NCBI RefSeq assembly: GCF_024758705.1
Contig: NZ_CP096971.1
Coordinates: 3,315,501 to 3,379,500 of the forward strand
Length of the DNA: 64,000 bases
Reading direction: 5' to 3'
DNA from: Sphingomonas sp. SUN019
GTDB lineage: Bacteria > Pseudomonadota > Alphaproteobacteria > Sphingomonadales > Sphingomonadaceae
Shown here: positions 1 to 9,195 of the stretch, piece after piece
How the letters are laid out: each line of letters opens with the position of its first letter
Numbering within the stretch: position 1 is the stretch's first letter
Program-made: the position numbers and the translations under genes
Notes under the pieces: model-generated
The model's input: only the letters and a program-made list of their open reading frames with translations
Told to the model about the DNA's origin: nothing
Databases searched by the model: none

Positions 1-1185
1 CCGATCTGGCTGGCGCGTGCCGACGGTCACGCGGGGTGGGCCAATACCGCCGCGATGAAGGAGGCGGGCGTCACCGCCGCCACCGTCTCGCCGCCGGGCG
101 GACGGATCGAGAAGACCGGCGCAGCTCCGTCGGGCGTGTTCGTCGACGCGGCGCAATCGCTGATCGACAAGGTCGTGCCGCAGCCGCTGCCGAAGGAACG
201 CGACGCCGCCTTCCTGACCGCGCAGAACATCCTGTTGCGCTACGGCGTCACCGCGGTCGCCGACATGGGCACGACGCTGGACGACTGGCTCAGCTATCGC
301 CGGATGGCCGACATCGGCGCGCTGCGGGTGCGGATCATGGGTTATGCGCTGGGCGTCGAGACCGCTGGGCGGATCGGCGGCAAGGGGCCGACGCCGTGGC
401 TGTACGACGACCGGCTGCGGCTGGGGGGCGTGAAGCTGTACGCCGACGGTGCGCTGGGGTCGCGCGGCGCGTGGCTGAAGAAGCCCTATGCCGATGCGCC
501 GGGGCAGACGGGCCTGGGCTTCTTGACCGACACGCAGTTGCAGAACCAGATGAGCCGCGCGGCGATGGACGGGTTCCAGGTCGCGGTCCACGCGATCGGC
601 GACAAGGCCGACGAACAGGTGCTCGACGCGATCCAGGTGGAGAGCGAGACCTACACCGGCGATCGGCGCTGGCGGATCGAACACGCACAGATCGTCGATT
701 CCGTAGACCTGCCGCGCTTCGGGAAATTCGGCACGATCGCGTCGATGCAGCCGGTTCACCAGACCAGCGACCGCACGATGGCGGAGGCGCGGCTGGGGCC
801 GCAGCGGCTGACCGGGGCCTATGCGTGGAAATCAATGCTGGCCAACGGATCGAAACTGGCGTTCGGCACCGATTTCCCGGTCGAGAAACCCGATCCGTTC
901 GCGACCTGGGCGGCGGCGTTCACGCGGACCGGGGCGGACGGCCAGCCGCAGGGCGGATGGCAACCGCAGGAACTGATCACACGCGAACAGGCGTGGTGGG
1001 CGATGACCGGCGCGGCGGCCTATGCCGGATTCGCCGAGACGAAATTCGGCACGCTCGCCCCCGGGCAACGCGCCGATTTCATCATCGTCGACCGCGACCC
1101 GATGCTCATCAGCCCGAGCGAATTGCGCGGGACGCAGGTGCTTCAGACGTGGATCGGCGGGAAGAAGGCGTTCGAGCGGAAGTGA
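1..1185 (+). CDS. Amidohydrolase family protein (YtcJ-like), 5' truncated by window edge
   Basis: A metal-dependent amidohydrolase of the YtcJ/amidohydrolase-3 group whose reading frame is open from base 1, so the N-terminus lies outside the window. Frame 1 begins PIWLARADGHAGWAN, the usual DGH..WAN motif of this group, followed by VKLYADGALGSRGA, a HAIGDKAD motif, a RIEHAQ metal-site segment, and FGTDFPVE near the C-terminus, as expected for the TIM-barrel metal site. These enzymes hydrolyse amide or ester bonds; many carry an export signal, but that part is not visible here. The substrate cannot be told. The gene ends 37 bases before the convergent ATPase gene. Confidence 0.88.
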   Translation, partial: PIWLARADGHAGWANTAAMKEAGVTAATVSPPGGRIEKTGAAPSGVFVDAAQSLIDKVVPQPLPKERDAAFLTAQNILLRYGVTAVADMGTTLDDWLSYRRMADIGALRVRIMGYALGVETAGRIGGKGPTPWLYDDRLRLGGVKLYADGALGSRGAWLKKPYADAPGQTGLGFLTDTQLQNQMSRAAMDGFQVAVHAIGDKADEQVLDAIQVESETYTGDRRWRIEHAQIVDSVDLPRFGKFGTIASMQPVHQTSDRTMAEARLGPQRLTGAYAWKSMLANGSKLAFGTDFPVEKPDPFATWAAAFTRTGADGQPQGGWQPQELITREQAWWAMTGAAAYAGFAETKFGTLAPGQRADFIIVDRDPMLISPSELRGTQVLQTWIGGKKAFERK

Positions 1186-1222
1186 AGCGCGAACGGTGCA
1201 GCGTTGACGTCATGGCGGTGCG

Positions 1223-2866
1223 CTAGCGGCGGAACAGCCCGCCTAGGACGCCGCGCAGGACCGACCCGACCAGTCCGCCGCCAGCCTTGCTGGCGCGACC
1301 GCCGCCGAGGACGGCCTTGCCGATTTCGTTCGCGACCTGTCGGCCGACCGATGAGCTGGCGGCACGCGTGGCGGAGGTTACGGCCTTGTTCCACGGGCTG
1401 TTTGCGGCGGCGCGTTCGGCCTCCCTGGTTTGGCGTACGGCCTCCTTGTCGGCGGCGATACGGGCGCGTTCGGCTTCCTTTGCGGCGACCGCGTCGGCCT
1501 TCGCTTGAACGGCCGCGGCTTTCTCGGCGTCGTTCTGCGCGCGCTCGGCAGCGGCCGCTGCCGCGGCTTCGGCGGTCTTGGCCGATAGCAATTCCTCGGC
1601 CGATTCACGGTCGACCAGCGTATCGTATTTGTCGCCGATCGCGTCGGTCTGGATCAGCACGCCGCGCTCGACCGGCGTGACCGGGCCGACGCGACTGGCG
1701 GGGGGCTTGATGAGCGTGCGTTCGACCGGGCTGGGCGAGCCGTCGGGGAGCAGGAGCGACACGAGCGCCTCGCCAACCTTCAATTCGGTGATCGCGGTCG
1801 CGACATCGACGCCGGGATTGGCGCGGAACGTCTCGGCGGCGGATTTGACCGCGGCCTGATCGCGCGGGGTGAAGGCGCGCAGCGCGTGCTGGACGCGGTT
1901 GCCGAGCTGTCCCGCCACGGTATCGGGAATGTCGATCGGGTTCTGCGTGATGAAATAGACGCCGACGCCCTTCGATCGGATCAGGCGGACAACCTGCTCG
2001 ATCTTTTCCAGCAGCGCCTTGGGCGCTTCGTCAAACAGCAGATGCGCCTCATCGAAGAAGAAGCACAGCTTGGGTTTGTCGGCGTCGCCGACCTCCGGCA
2101 GCGCTTCGAACAATTCGCTCATCAGCCACAACAGGAAGGTGGAATACAGCTTCGGGCTGGCCATCAATTTATCGGCGGCGAGGATGTTGACGATCCCGCG
2201 GCCCTTGTCGTCAGTGGTAAGGAAATCGTCGAGGTCGAGGGCTGGTTCGCCGAAGAAATGCTCTGCGCCCTGCGAGCGCTGCTGGAGCAGCGAACGCTGG
2301 ATCGCGCCGATGCTCTGCTTGCTGACGTTGCCATAGGTGGTGGTCAGTTCGTCGGCGCGGTCGGCGCAATGCGACAGCATCGCCTGCAGATCGTCGAGGT
2401 CAATCAGCAGCAATTTGTCGGTGTCCGCCACGTGGAAGGCGATCGTCAGCACGCCTTCCTGCACTTCGTTCAGGTCCATCAGGCGGGCGAGGAGGAGCGG
2501 CCCCATTTCGCTGACGGTGGTGCGGATCGGGTGGCCCTGTTCGCCGTATAGATCCCAGAATTGCACCGGCGTGTCTGCATACGCCCAGTCGGTCAGGCCG
2601 ATTTCCGCGGCGCGCGCTGTGAAGATCGCGTGGGTCTTGGCCTGTGGCGAGCCCGCCATCGCCAGGCCGGACAGGTCTCCCTTCACGTCGGCGACGAAGC
2701 AGGGCACGCCAGCGGTGCTGAACCCCTCGATGATGCCCTGAAGCGTCACGGTCTTGCCGGTGCCGGTCGCGCCCGCGATGAGGCCGTGGCGGTTGGCGCG
2801 TTTGAGTTCCAGCGTCTGCGGCTGCGCGCCGCCTGCGCCCGCACCGATGAAGATTCCGTCGCCCAT
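1223..2866 (-). CDS. HerA-like P-loop ATPase (DUF853 / YjgR family)
   Basis: A 547-residue ATPase of the DUF853 (YjgR) family, distantly related to HerA/FtsK DNA-pumping ATPases. Walker A is [11 protein letters not shown] near residue 35 and Walker B is [12 protein letters not shown] near residue 270; the region after that carries the arginine-finger and sensor segments usual for the family. The last 130 residues are an Ala/Glu/Lys/Arg-rich probable coiled coil, then a Gly-rich tail ending FRR. The ATG at 2866 is preceded by GGAG at about 8 bases. The family's biological role is unsettled. It is on the same strand as degP, from which it is separated by a perfect hairpin, so it is probably transcribed alone. 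Confidence 0.85.
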   Translation of the reverse strand: MGDGIFIGAGAGGAQPQTLELKRANRHGLIAGATGTGKTVTLQGIIEGFSTAGVPCFVADVKGDLSGLAMAGSPQAKTHAIFTARAAEIGLTDWAYADTPVQFWDLYGEQGHPIRTTVSEMGPLLLARLMDLNEVQEGVLTIAFHVADTDKLLLIDLDDLQAMLSHCADRADELTTTYGNVSKQSIGAIQRSLLQQRSQGAEHFFGEPALDLDDFLTTDDKGRGIVNILAADKLMASPKLYSTFLLWLMSELFEALPEVGDADKPKLCFFFDEAHLLFDEAPKALLEKIEQVVRLIRSKGVGVYFITQNPIDIPDTVAGQLGNRVQHALRAFTPRDQAAVKSAAETFRANPGVDVATAITELKVGEALVSLLLPDGSPSPVERTLIKPPASRVGPVTPVERGVLIQTDAIGDKYDTLVDRESAEELLSAKTAEAAAAAAAERAQNDAEKAAAVQAKADAVAAKEAERARIAADKEAVRQTREAERAAANSPWNKAVTSATRAASSSVGRQVANEIGKAVLGGGRASKAGGGLVGSVLRGVLGGLFRR

Positions 2867-2920
2867 CTGCCGCTCTCCGCCGTTTGGGTGCCGAGACTAG
2901 ACGCGGTTGGGCGGACACGC

Positions 2921-2954
2921 AAAGGGCGTCGCGAGTTGCCTCGCGACGCCCTTT
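2921..2954 (-). terminator. Perfect 15-bp stem-loop after degP
   Basis: Bases 2921-2935 and 2940-2954 are exact inverted repeats around a 4-base loop, immediately downstream of the degP stop and before the next gene's start. There is no T-run on the degP side, so this could be a factor-assisted terminator or an mRNA 3'-end stabiliser rather than a classical intrinsic terminator. Confidence 0.55.
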
Positions 2955-2976
2955 GTCAGTCAGTCGTGAACCGTGG

Positions 2977-4512
2977 TTACTTGATCTTCACGGCGATGAA
3001 AGCCGCCGGATTGCGACCGCGGACAACCGACAAAAGCACCTGCGGCCGGTTCGCCGCCTTTGCCGCAGCGACGCCGCGCGCGACATCGGCAGCGGTGCGT
3101 GCAGGGACGCTGTTGACCGAAACGATCACGTCGCCGCGGCGCAGTTTCTGCCCCGCGTCGCTCGACGCGTCGACCGAGGCGATAACGACGCCCTGTACGG
3201 TCGAATCGACCCCGATCGAGCGCGCGATGGCCGGGGTCAACGGCTGTACCGTCACGCCGATCGAGTTCGCGGCCGGGGCGACTGCGCCGGGGGTATCATC
3301 GTCGGGGAAGGCATCATCGCCATCGGTGCCCGTCGCGGCGGCAAGCTGTTCCTCGGGCGGACGCTTGGCGACCGTCGCGGTCACGCTGGTCGGGCGACCG
3401 TCGCGTACCAGGTCCAGTTTCGCCGCGCCGCCCGGTGCCACGTTCGCAACGAGATAGGACAAAGTGTTGTCCGGGGTCACCGGCGTACCGTTGACGCGCG
3501 TTACCACGTCACCGGCGCGAAGCCCGGCCTTCGCCGCGGGACCGGCGGGTTCGACCCGGCCGATGATCTCACCCGAGTTCTTCGGCAGGCCGAGAGCGGC
3601 GGCGATATCGTCGCTGAGTGGCTGGATGCCGACACCGAGATAGCCGCGTTCGACCGCGCGGCCCTTCATCAGCGTGTCGATGATCGGCTTGGCTTCTTCT
3701 GCGGGGATCGCGAAGCCGATGCCTATGTTTCCGCCCGACTGCGAGAAGATCTGGCTGTTGATGCCGATGACGTTGCCGTTCAGGTCGAACATCGGACCGC
3801 CCGAATTGCCTTGATTTATCGAGGCGTCGGTCTGGATGAAGCGATCGTTCGCACCCTGTCCGGTTACGCGGTGAACCGCGGAGATAATGCCTGCGGTCAC
3901 GGTGCCGCCAAGCCCGAACGGGTTGCCGATCGCGACGACCCAGTCGCCGACACGCGCACGCGCGGAATCGCCGAACTTCACATACGGCAGCGGACCGGGT
4001 GCGGAAATCTTCAGGAGCGCGAGGTCCGACGCGGTGTCACGCCCGATCAGCTTGGCGACATATTCCTTGCGGTCGGGCAAAGTAACCCGGATCGCTTCAA
4101 CGGTCGCCCGCGCATTGCCCGGCGCGACGACGTGGTTGTTGGTCACGACATAGCCGTCGGGCGAGATGATGAAGCCCGAGCCGAGCGACTGCGCCTCCCG
4201 CGTGATCGGCGCGCCGTTCTGGCCCTGACCGCGCTGCTGCTGGCCGAACAATTCGGCGAACGGCGTGCCCGCGAACGGGTTCGCCTGCGCTTGCACGGTC
4301 ACCTTCTGATCGGTTGAGATGTTGACGACCGCGGGCTGCAGTTTCGCGACCATGTCGGCGAAGCTCATCGGCGCGCCCGCGCGCGGCGCGGCGGCGGCGA
4401 TCGCGCCGGGTTCGTTCTGCGCACTTTGCGCGGTGGCGGGATTCTGGAGCATCAGCGATGCGGCGGTGCCGCCCAGCAGCAGCGCGCCGGTCAATGCGTA
4501 AGCGTATCGCAC
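2977..4512 (-). CDS. degP: DegP/DegQ (HtrA) periplasmic serine protease
   Basis: A Do-family periplasmic protease/chaperone that degrades misfolded envelope proteins. An N-terminal signal peptide (hydrophobic ALTGALLLGG, end near PATAQ) is followed by a trypsin-like domain with the triad His in VTNNHVV, Asp in TASDLALLK and Ser in NQGNSGGPMF, then two PDZ domains; the second starts near VTVQPLTPAIAR. About 511 residues is normal. I place the start at the GTG at 4512, which has AGAGGA about 11 bases upstream; an in-frame GTG at 4536 lacks a ribosome site. It follows hflK-hflC on the same strand, a common alphaproteobacterial arrangement that groups membrane protein quality control. Confidence 0.93.
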   Translation of the reverse strand: MRYAYALTGALLLGGTAASLMLQNPATAQSAQNEPGAIAAAAPRAGAPMSFADMVAKLQPAVVNISTDQKVTVQAQANPFAGTPFAELFGQQQRGQGQNGAPITREAQSLGSGFIISPDGYVVTNNHVVAPGNARATVEAIRVTLPDRKEYVAKLIGRDTASDLALLKISAPGPLPYVKFGDSARARVGDWVVAIGNPFGLGGTVTAGIISAVHRVTGQGANDRFIQTDASINQGNSGGPMFDLNGNVIGINSQIFSQSGGNIGIGFAIPAEEAKPIIDTLMKGRAVERGYLGVGIQPLSDDIAAALGLPKNSGEIIGRVEPAGPAAKAGLRAGDVVTRVNGTPVTPDNTLSYLVANVAPGGAAKLDLVRDGRPTSVTATVAKRPPEEQLAAATGTDGDDAFPDDDTPGAVAPAANSIGVTVQPLTPAIARSIGVDSTVQGVVIASVDASSDAGQKLRRGDVIVSVNSVPARTAADVARGVAAAKAANRPQVLLSVVRGRNPAAFIAVKIK

Positions 4513-4610
4513 GGTCTTCGTGTTCCTCTCAATCACTCGGCCACGACAAGCAGGTCGCGGCCGGGTCGGGATTAAAATGCGTCCGCCGCGATGAACGGCG
4601 TTTGAATATG

Positions 4611-4635
4611 AACGTTTCGACAGGCGCGTTGTTCA
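4611..4635 (-). promoter_or_regulatory. Possible EcfG-type promoter for degP (one mismatch)
   Basis: On the minus strand TGAAC (4635-4631) is followed after 16 bases by CGTT (4614-4611). The alphaproteobacterial general-stress consensus is GGAAC-N16/17-CGTT, so the -35 box has one mismatch. It lies about 100 bases upstream of the chosen degP start, in the gap after hflC. A stress-inducible promoter for degP inside the hflKC-degP operon would make sense, but the match is imperfect. Confidence 0.28.
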
Positions 4636-4651
4636 CGCTCCATCGCCCGGA

Positions 4652-5524
4652 TTACTTCTGCCCCCGAAATTCGCGCAGATAATCGTTGCCGGGGCTGAGG
4701 ATGATGTTGGTCGAACCGGTCGGCGCGGGGCCGCCGTCGGCGCCGAAGGTTCGGCGGTACGATTCCATCGCGCGGTAGAAATCGTAGAATTGCGCGTCCT
4801 TGCTGAAGCTTTCGGCATAGATGCGGGCGGACTGCGCCTCCGCCTCGGCGCGGACGATCTGCGCCTGCTTCTGACCCTGCGCGCGGATCGTGTTGGCCTC
4901 CTGCTGACGCGCGGTGCGCATCCGTTCGAGCGCGCTTTCCAGCGGGCTGCCGTCGGGCAGGTCGGCGTGCTTGATCCGTACGTCGACGATTTCTGCGCCA
5001 TATTGCTGCGCGTTGCGCTGGAGCGAGGCCTGGATCGCGTCCATCACCCGGCCACGTTCGGGGCTGAGCAGCGAGGAGAACGGCACCTTGCCGAGTTCGT
5101 TGCGCAGCGCGGTGCCTAGCAATGGGCGAAGCTGATCCGCGACGCGCTCCTCGGTGTTAGAGGTGCTGCCGGTCGAGGTCACCGCCTTCAGCGGATCGAC
5201 GATGCGGAAACGTGCGAAGGCGTCGACGTTCAGACGCAGCTGATCGGTCGACAGCACCAGCGTGTTGTCGAGATCGGCGTCGAGCACGCGTTTGTCGATC
5301 CACACGATCTTGTCGATGAACGGGATGCGCGCGATCATGCCCGCGCCGGTGCGGCCGAAGACCTGTCCCGGCTGCCACTGGTTGATCGTCGCGACCGGAT
5401 TTTCGAAGCGCAGGATCACCGCCTGCTTGGTTTCCGGCACGATCGCGAACGTGGCGGCGGTCAGGATAGCGGCGGCGAGCGCGGCGAAGCCCGCGGCGAC
5501 CGGATTGCGGAACAGCGCGTTCAT
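4652..5524 (-). CDS. hflC: HflC, SPFH-family membrane protein, FtsH modulator
   Basis: A 290-residue stomatin/prohibitin (SPFH) protein. HflK and HflC form a large membrane assembly that encloses and modulates the FtsH protease. One N-terminal membrane helix (AAGFAALAAAILTAATFAI) is followed by the SPFH/Band 7 domain and a long Ala/Glu/Gln-rich helical segment (QEANTIRAQGQKQAQIVRAE) typical of the HflKC coiled coil. The ATG overlaps the stop of hflK by 4 bases (ATGA), so the two are translationally coupled. About 115 bases separate it from degP. Confidence 0.95.
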   Translation of the reverse strand: MNALFRNPVAAGFAALAAAILTAATFAIVPETKQAVILRFENPVATINQWQPGQVFGRTGAGMIARIPFIDKIVWIDKRVLDADLDNTLVLSTDQLRLNVDAFARFRIVDPLKAVTSTGSTSNTEERVADQLRPLLGTALRNELGKVPFSSLLSPERGRVMDAIQASLQRNAQQYGAEIVDVRIKHADLPDGSPLESALERMRTARQQEANTIRAQGQKQAQIVRAEAEAQSARIYAESFSKDAQFYDFYRAMESYRRTFGADGGPAPTGSTNIILSPGNDYLREFRGQK

Positions 5525-6648
5525 CGCGGGGCTCCCGTCGTCGGTGCGGGCTGGGCGGGCAGCGTGGCGGGGGCCGCTGCGCGAGGCTCCTCCAGCTTTC
5601 GCTGCTGACCGAGCGGCAGATACGGCATCACGCCCGACGGTTCGACGATCGTCTTGTCGGTCTTGGCCAGCACCGCCTCCATCGTCTCATAATACATCCG
5701 GCGGCGGGTGACTTCGGGGGCGAGCTTGTATTCGCCGTACACCTTGTCGAAGCGCGCGGCCTCGCCCTGCGCCTGCGCGATCACCTGCTGCGAATAGCTG
5801 CGCGCGTTGTTCAGTGCGCCGACCGCCTGTTGCTGAGCGGCGGTGACGGCGTTGAAGTCGTCGATCAGGCTGGCCGGAGCCGACGCCTGTTTGATCGACA
5901 CGCCCTGCACGCGGACGCCGGCCTGATAATCGTTCAATATCTGCTGCATCGTCTGCGCCACGCGCGCCTCGATCGTGGTGCGGCCGGCGCCGATCGCCTC
6001 GTTGAGGGTGGTCGTCGCGATCACCGCGCGCATCGCGCTTTCGGCGGTGGCGCGGACGGTTTCCTCGGGATCCTGGATTTCGAACACGAAATCGCGCGGA
6101 TTCTCGACCCGCCAGCGCACGGTGTAAGCGAGATCGAGGATGTTCTGGTCGCCGGTCAGAACGTTTTCGCTGCCGTCGCGCGGGAATTCGTCGTTGCGGA
6201 CCTGCTCCACGTCGACCTTCTGGACGTTGACGATCGGCGCGGGGAGCGTGAGGCGGATGCCCGGATTGAGAATGCCCGAATAGCGTCCGAAATAGGTGAC
6301 GACGCCGCGCTGCTGCGGGCCGATCTGATGGAACGACGTCCACACCACCCATACGATCACGATCAAGGCGACCGCGATGAGCCAGAGCGCGCGCGCGTTC
6401 GCGCCGCCGGGCAGTTGCGGCATCCCGCCGCCACCGCCACCGCCACCGACGTTCTTCGCGCGGTTCAGAAATTCGTCGAGCGCGGTCGGTTTCGCCGCCT
6501 TCTTGCCGCCCGGCGGGACCGACCACGGATTGCGCGGGCCGCTTTTCTCGTCGTCGTTCCCCGGCCCCCACGGACCCTTGGAATTATCGGCGGCGAGGGT
6601 CGTTGGCAGGATTGAGGGGCGCCTGAGCCACGCCGGCAGGATCTTCAT
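5521..6648 (-). CDS. hflK: HflK, SPFH-family membrane protein, FtsH modulator
   Basis: A 375-residue partner of HflC. The cytoplasmic N-terminus is rich in Gly, Pro and Lys, with PWGPGNDDEKSGPRNPW and a run of nine glycines near residue 50, then one membrane helix (ALWLIAVALIVIVWVVW), the SPFH domain and a C-terminal helical region. The frame is open far upstream, but the ATG at 6648 is clearly the start: AAAGGAGGG sits just upstream and the protein from there matches the family's usual length. It heads the minus-strand operon hflK-hflC-degP and is divergent from mrp, with 66 bases between the two starts. Confidence 0.95.
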   Translation of the reverse strand: MKILPAWLRRPSILPTTLAADNSKGPWGPGNDDEKSGPRNPWSVPPGGKKAAKPTALDEFLNRAKNVGGGGGGGGMPQLPGGANARALWLIAVALIVIVWVVWTSFHQIGPQQRGVVTYFGRYSGILNPGIRLTLPAPIVNVQKVDVEQVRNDEFPRDGSENVLTGDQNILDLAYTVRWRVENPRDFVFEIQDPEETVRATAESAMRAVIATTTLNEAIGAGRTTIEARVAQTMQQILNDYQAGVRVQGVSIKQASAPASLIDDFNAVTAAQQQAVGALNNARSYSQQVIAQAQGEAARFDKVYGEYKLAPEVTRRRMYYETMEAVLAKTDKTIVEPSGVMPYLPLGQQRKLEEPRAAAPATLPAQPAPTTGAPR

Positions 6649-6714
6649 CCCTCCTTTATAAGGGCCGCGCCGCCGAAAAACAGTGGCAAGCGGCGCGGGC
6701 GCGCGTAACGAACG

Positions 6715-7656
6715 ATGTCCATGGATGAGAATGAAGTGAAGGGCGCGGTCGCCGCGGTCGCTGGCGCGCGCGCCACGGTGCGAATCGAGGGCGACAAGGT
6801 CGGCGTGGTGCTCGACGCGACCGGGCTGGATGCGGTCGCGCGCGAGGCGATGGAGGCGGCTGTGAAGATGGCCGCGGGGCCGGCCGCGCGTGTCGTCGTG
6901 ACCGCCGAACGCACGACGCGGCGGTCGATCGCGGTGGCCAGCGGGAAGGGCGGGGTCGGCAAGTCCACAATCTCCGCCAACCTCGCGATCGCGATGGCGC
7001 GCGCCGGGCGGCGCATCGGGCTGGTCGACGCCGATATCTATGGACCGTCGCAGCCGCGGTTGATGGCGGCGGAAGGGATCCGGCCGCAGGCGCGTGACAA
7101 GGTGCTGATGCCGATCGCCACGCGCTACGGCGTGCCGATGCTGTCGATGGGGCAGTTGATCGAGCCGGGCAAGGCGATCGCGTGGCGCGGGCCGATGGCG
7201 GCGGGGGCGCTGGGGCAATTGGTCGACGCCGATTGGGGCGCGACCGATACGCTGGTGCTCGATCTGCCGCCGGGGACGGGCGACGTGCAGTTGACGATGA
7301 TTCAGAAACATCGCCCAGCGGGCGCGGTGATCGTCTCTACCCCGCAGGATCTGGCGCTGATCGACGCGACGCGCGCGATCGACCTGTTCACGCAGGCTGG
7401 CGTGCCGATCATCGGCGTGATCGAGAATATGGCGGGCTATGTCTGCCCGCATTGCGGCGAGGCGTCCGATCCGTTCGGGAACGGCGGGGCGGAGGCGACC
7501 GCGAAGGAACTGGGCGTGCCGTTTCTGGGTCGCGTTCCGCTCGATATCGCGATCCGTCGTGCGTCGGATGCGGGGACGCCGCCGGCTGCCGATCCGGGCG
7601 ATACGGTGTTCGCCGCGTTAGCCGATCAAATCATTTTGTGGCTGGGAAACCGTTGA
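6715..7656 (+). CDS. mrp: Mrp/NBP35-family Fe-S cluster carrier ATPase
   Basis: A 313-residue Mrp (ApbC) ATPase that carries iron-sulfur clusters to apoproteins in the cytoplasm. A short N-terminal region is followed by the deviant Walker A GKGGVGKSTISANLA near residue 80, the ADIYGPSQPRL motif and the Cys pair of VCPHCGEAS, which binds the bridging cluster between two monomers. The usual N-terminal DUF59 domain appears reduced. The ATG at 6715 has no clear ribosome site. The gene stands alone, divergent from hflK. Confidence 0.92.
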   Translation: MSMDENEVKGAVAAVAGARATVRIEGDKVGVVLDATGLDAVAREAMEAAVKMAAGPAARVVVTAERTTRRSIAVASGKGGVGKSTISANLAIAMARAGRRIGLVDADIYGPSQPRLMAAEGIRPQARDKVLMPIATRYGVPMLSMGQLIEPGKAIAWRGPMAAGALGQLVDADWGATDTLVLDLPPGTGDVQLTMIQKHRPAGAVIVSTPQDLALIDATRAIDLFTQAGVPIIGVIENMAGYVCPHCGEASDPFGNGGAEATAKELGVPFLGRVPLDIAIRRASDAGTPPAADPGDTVFAALADQIILWLGNR

Positions 7657-7743
7657 GGTTGTAACACGTTAAGGAATTACCGGTCGTGCCCGGCGCGTAC
7701 AGCCCGCGGCACGAGCGGACCAGTTTTTGAAGGGGCGTTTCCA

Positions 7744-8172
7744 ATGCCGCTGACGACTGATGCCGAGATCAAGGCTTTGCTCGAGGAGACGCGCACGATC
7801 GCGCTGGTCGGCGCATCGGACCGGCCCGATCGCCCGTCCTATGGCGTGATGGCGAAGCTGCAGGCGCATGGGTATCGCGTCATCCCGGTCAACCCGCAGA
7901 TCACCGGCGAGCATCTGCACGGCGAATTCGTGTTCCGTGATCTCGCTCAGCTTGGCGACCCGATCGACATGGTCGACATCTTCCGCCGCTCGTCGTCCGC
8001 GGGCGAGGTGGTCGATCAGGCGATCGCGATCGGCGCGAAATCGGTGTGGCTGCAACTTGGCGTGATCGACGAAGCCGCCGCAGCGCGTGCGGAGGCGGCG
8101 GGGCTGAAGGTGGTGATGGACCGCTGTCCGGCGATCGACATCCCGCGGCTAGGCGTGGCGAAGGCCTCCTAA
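7744..8172 (+). CDS. CoA-binding domain protein (YccU family)
   Basis: A 142-residue single-domain protein with a Rossmann-like CoA-binding fold, as in the N-terminal domain of succinyl-CoA synthetase alpha. The pattern TIALVGASDRPDRPSYGVM near residue 20 is the nucleotide loop, followed by GYRVIPVNPQ and DMVDIFRRS. Members bind CoA; their physiological role is unclear. AAGGGG lies 8 bases before the ATG. The gene stands alone, followed by a palindromic element. Confidence 0.9.
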   Translation: MPLTTDAEIKALLEETRTIALVGASDRPDRPSYGVMAKLQAHGYRVIPVNPQITGEHLHGEFVFRDLAQLGDPIDMVDIFRRSSSAGEVVDQAIAIGAKSVWLQLGVIDEAAAARAEAAGLKVVMDRCPAIDIPRLGVAKAS

Positions 8173-8180
8173 CTCTTGCC

Positions 8181-8286
8181 GTCATCCCCGCGAAAGCGGA
8201 GACCCATGGCGCGCTTTCGCAGCAAATTGCGACCTTCGGATGGAAGGCGATCGTCGGCCATGGGTCCCCGCTTTCGCGGGGATGAC
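8181..8286. repeat. Palindromic intergenic element, GTCATCCCCGCGAAAGC family
   Basis: Arms 8181-8210 and 8257-8286 are 30-base inverted repeats with a single mismatch around a 46-base centre. The same type of sequence (GTCAT-CCC-CGCGAA) recurs at 36846-36943. It lies between the CoA-binding gene and the DUF1206 gene and may fold at the end of the upstream transcript. Confidence 0.85.
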
Positions 8287-8350
8287 GCTGGATTGGGCGA
8301 TGCGGAACGCGCCTCACACTTGGTCGTTTCCCGATCGAAGGGGACCAAGA

Positions 8351-9136
8351 GTGACGCGTACCAACAGTATCGAGCTGGCGACCCGCATGGGCTTTGCCGC
8401 TCGGGGATTGATGTATCTGCTGATCGGCTGGCTCGCGGTTCGGCTCGGGCGGACCGAGGGGCAGACGGGGGCGCTGGAATATCTCGACAGCGCGGGCGGA
8501 CGGGTCGTCCTGTTCGTGATGGGCGTCGGGTTCTTTGCTTACGCCGCGTGGCGGATCGGGGAGGCGGCGATCGACAGCGAGGGGCAGGGGTCAGGCGCAG
8601 GTGGCATCGTCCAGCGGCTGGGCGGCGTGGTGTCGGGGGTGATCCACATCGGGCTGTCCTATGCCGCGTTCCGGCTGGCGTCGGGATTGCGCGCGGGCGG
8701 CGGCGATATGGCGGAGGAGGGCACGTCGACCGCCCTGGTCCTGCCGTTCGGCGAGGCGTGGGTGATGGTCGCTGCGGCGGTGCTGCTCGGCACCGGCGCG
8801 TATCAATTGGTGAAGGCGGTGAAGCTCGGTTTCCTGAAACACATCGACCCAGCGGTCGCGGGGAAGCCGTGGGTCGCGTGGGTCGGGCGGCTCGGCTATC
8901 TCGCGCGCGGCGTGGTGTTCATCGTGATGGCGTGGTTCCTGTGGAACGCCAGCCGCCAGTCGGACGCGGAGGCGGCGGGCGGGCTGGACCAGGCGCTCGA
9001 CGCGATGCCGGGGTCGCTGCAACTATTGGTCGCGGGAGGGCTCGCGATGTTCGGGGTCTTCAGCCTGGTCGAGGCGCGATATCGGCGGATCACCGACCCG
9101 AAGGTCGTGGAACGGCTGAAGCGGGTGGTGGCTTAA
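8351..9136 (+). CDS. DUF1206 multi-pass membrane protein
   Basis: A 261-residue integral membrane protein of the DUF1206 family, built of three similar two-helix units, each with an ARG[LV] followed by a hydrophobic helix (AARGLMYLLIGWLAV, GGVVSGVIHIGLSYAAF, LGYLARGVVFIVMAWFL). Function is unknown. I choose the GTG at 8351, which follows AAGGGGA by about 5 bases and begins VTRTNSIELATRMGFAARG, typical of the family. The frame extends upstream to 8240, but that part is read through the palindromic element and is unlikely to be coding. Confidence 0.82.
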   Translation: MTRTNSIELATRMGFAARGLMYLLIGWLAVRLGRTEGQTGALEYLDSAGGRVVLFVMGVGFFAYAAWRIGEAAIDSEGQGSGAGGIVQRLGGVVSGVIHIGLSYAAFRLASGLRAGGGDMAEEGTSTALVLPFGEAWVMVAAAVLLGTGAYQLVKAVKLGFLKHIDPAVAGKPWVAWVGRLGYLARGVVFIVMAWFLWNASRQSDAEAAGGLDQALDAMPGSLQLLVAGGLAMFGVFSLVEARYRRITDPKVVERLKRVVA

Positions 9137-9195
9137 GGGACAAATCGACGTTTTGAGCGGTTGGCTTATCCATTCGGCACGGCATAACGTCTCGC

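Noticed and set aside
2884..4317. A 477-codon open frame opposite degP
   Set aside because: Arg/Asp/Gly/His-rich product without domains; degP is certain on the other strand.
8240..8350. N-terminal extension of the DUF1206 protein
   Set aside because: The added residues are read through a palindromic element and lack a ribosome site; the GTG at 8351 has one and matches the family start.
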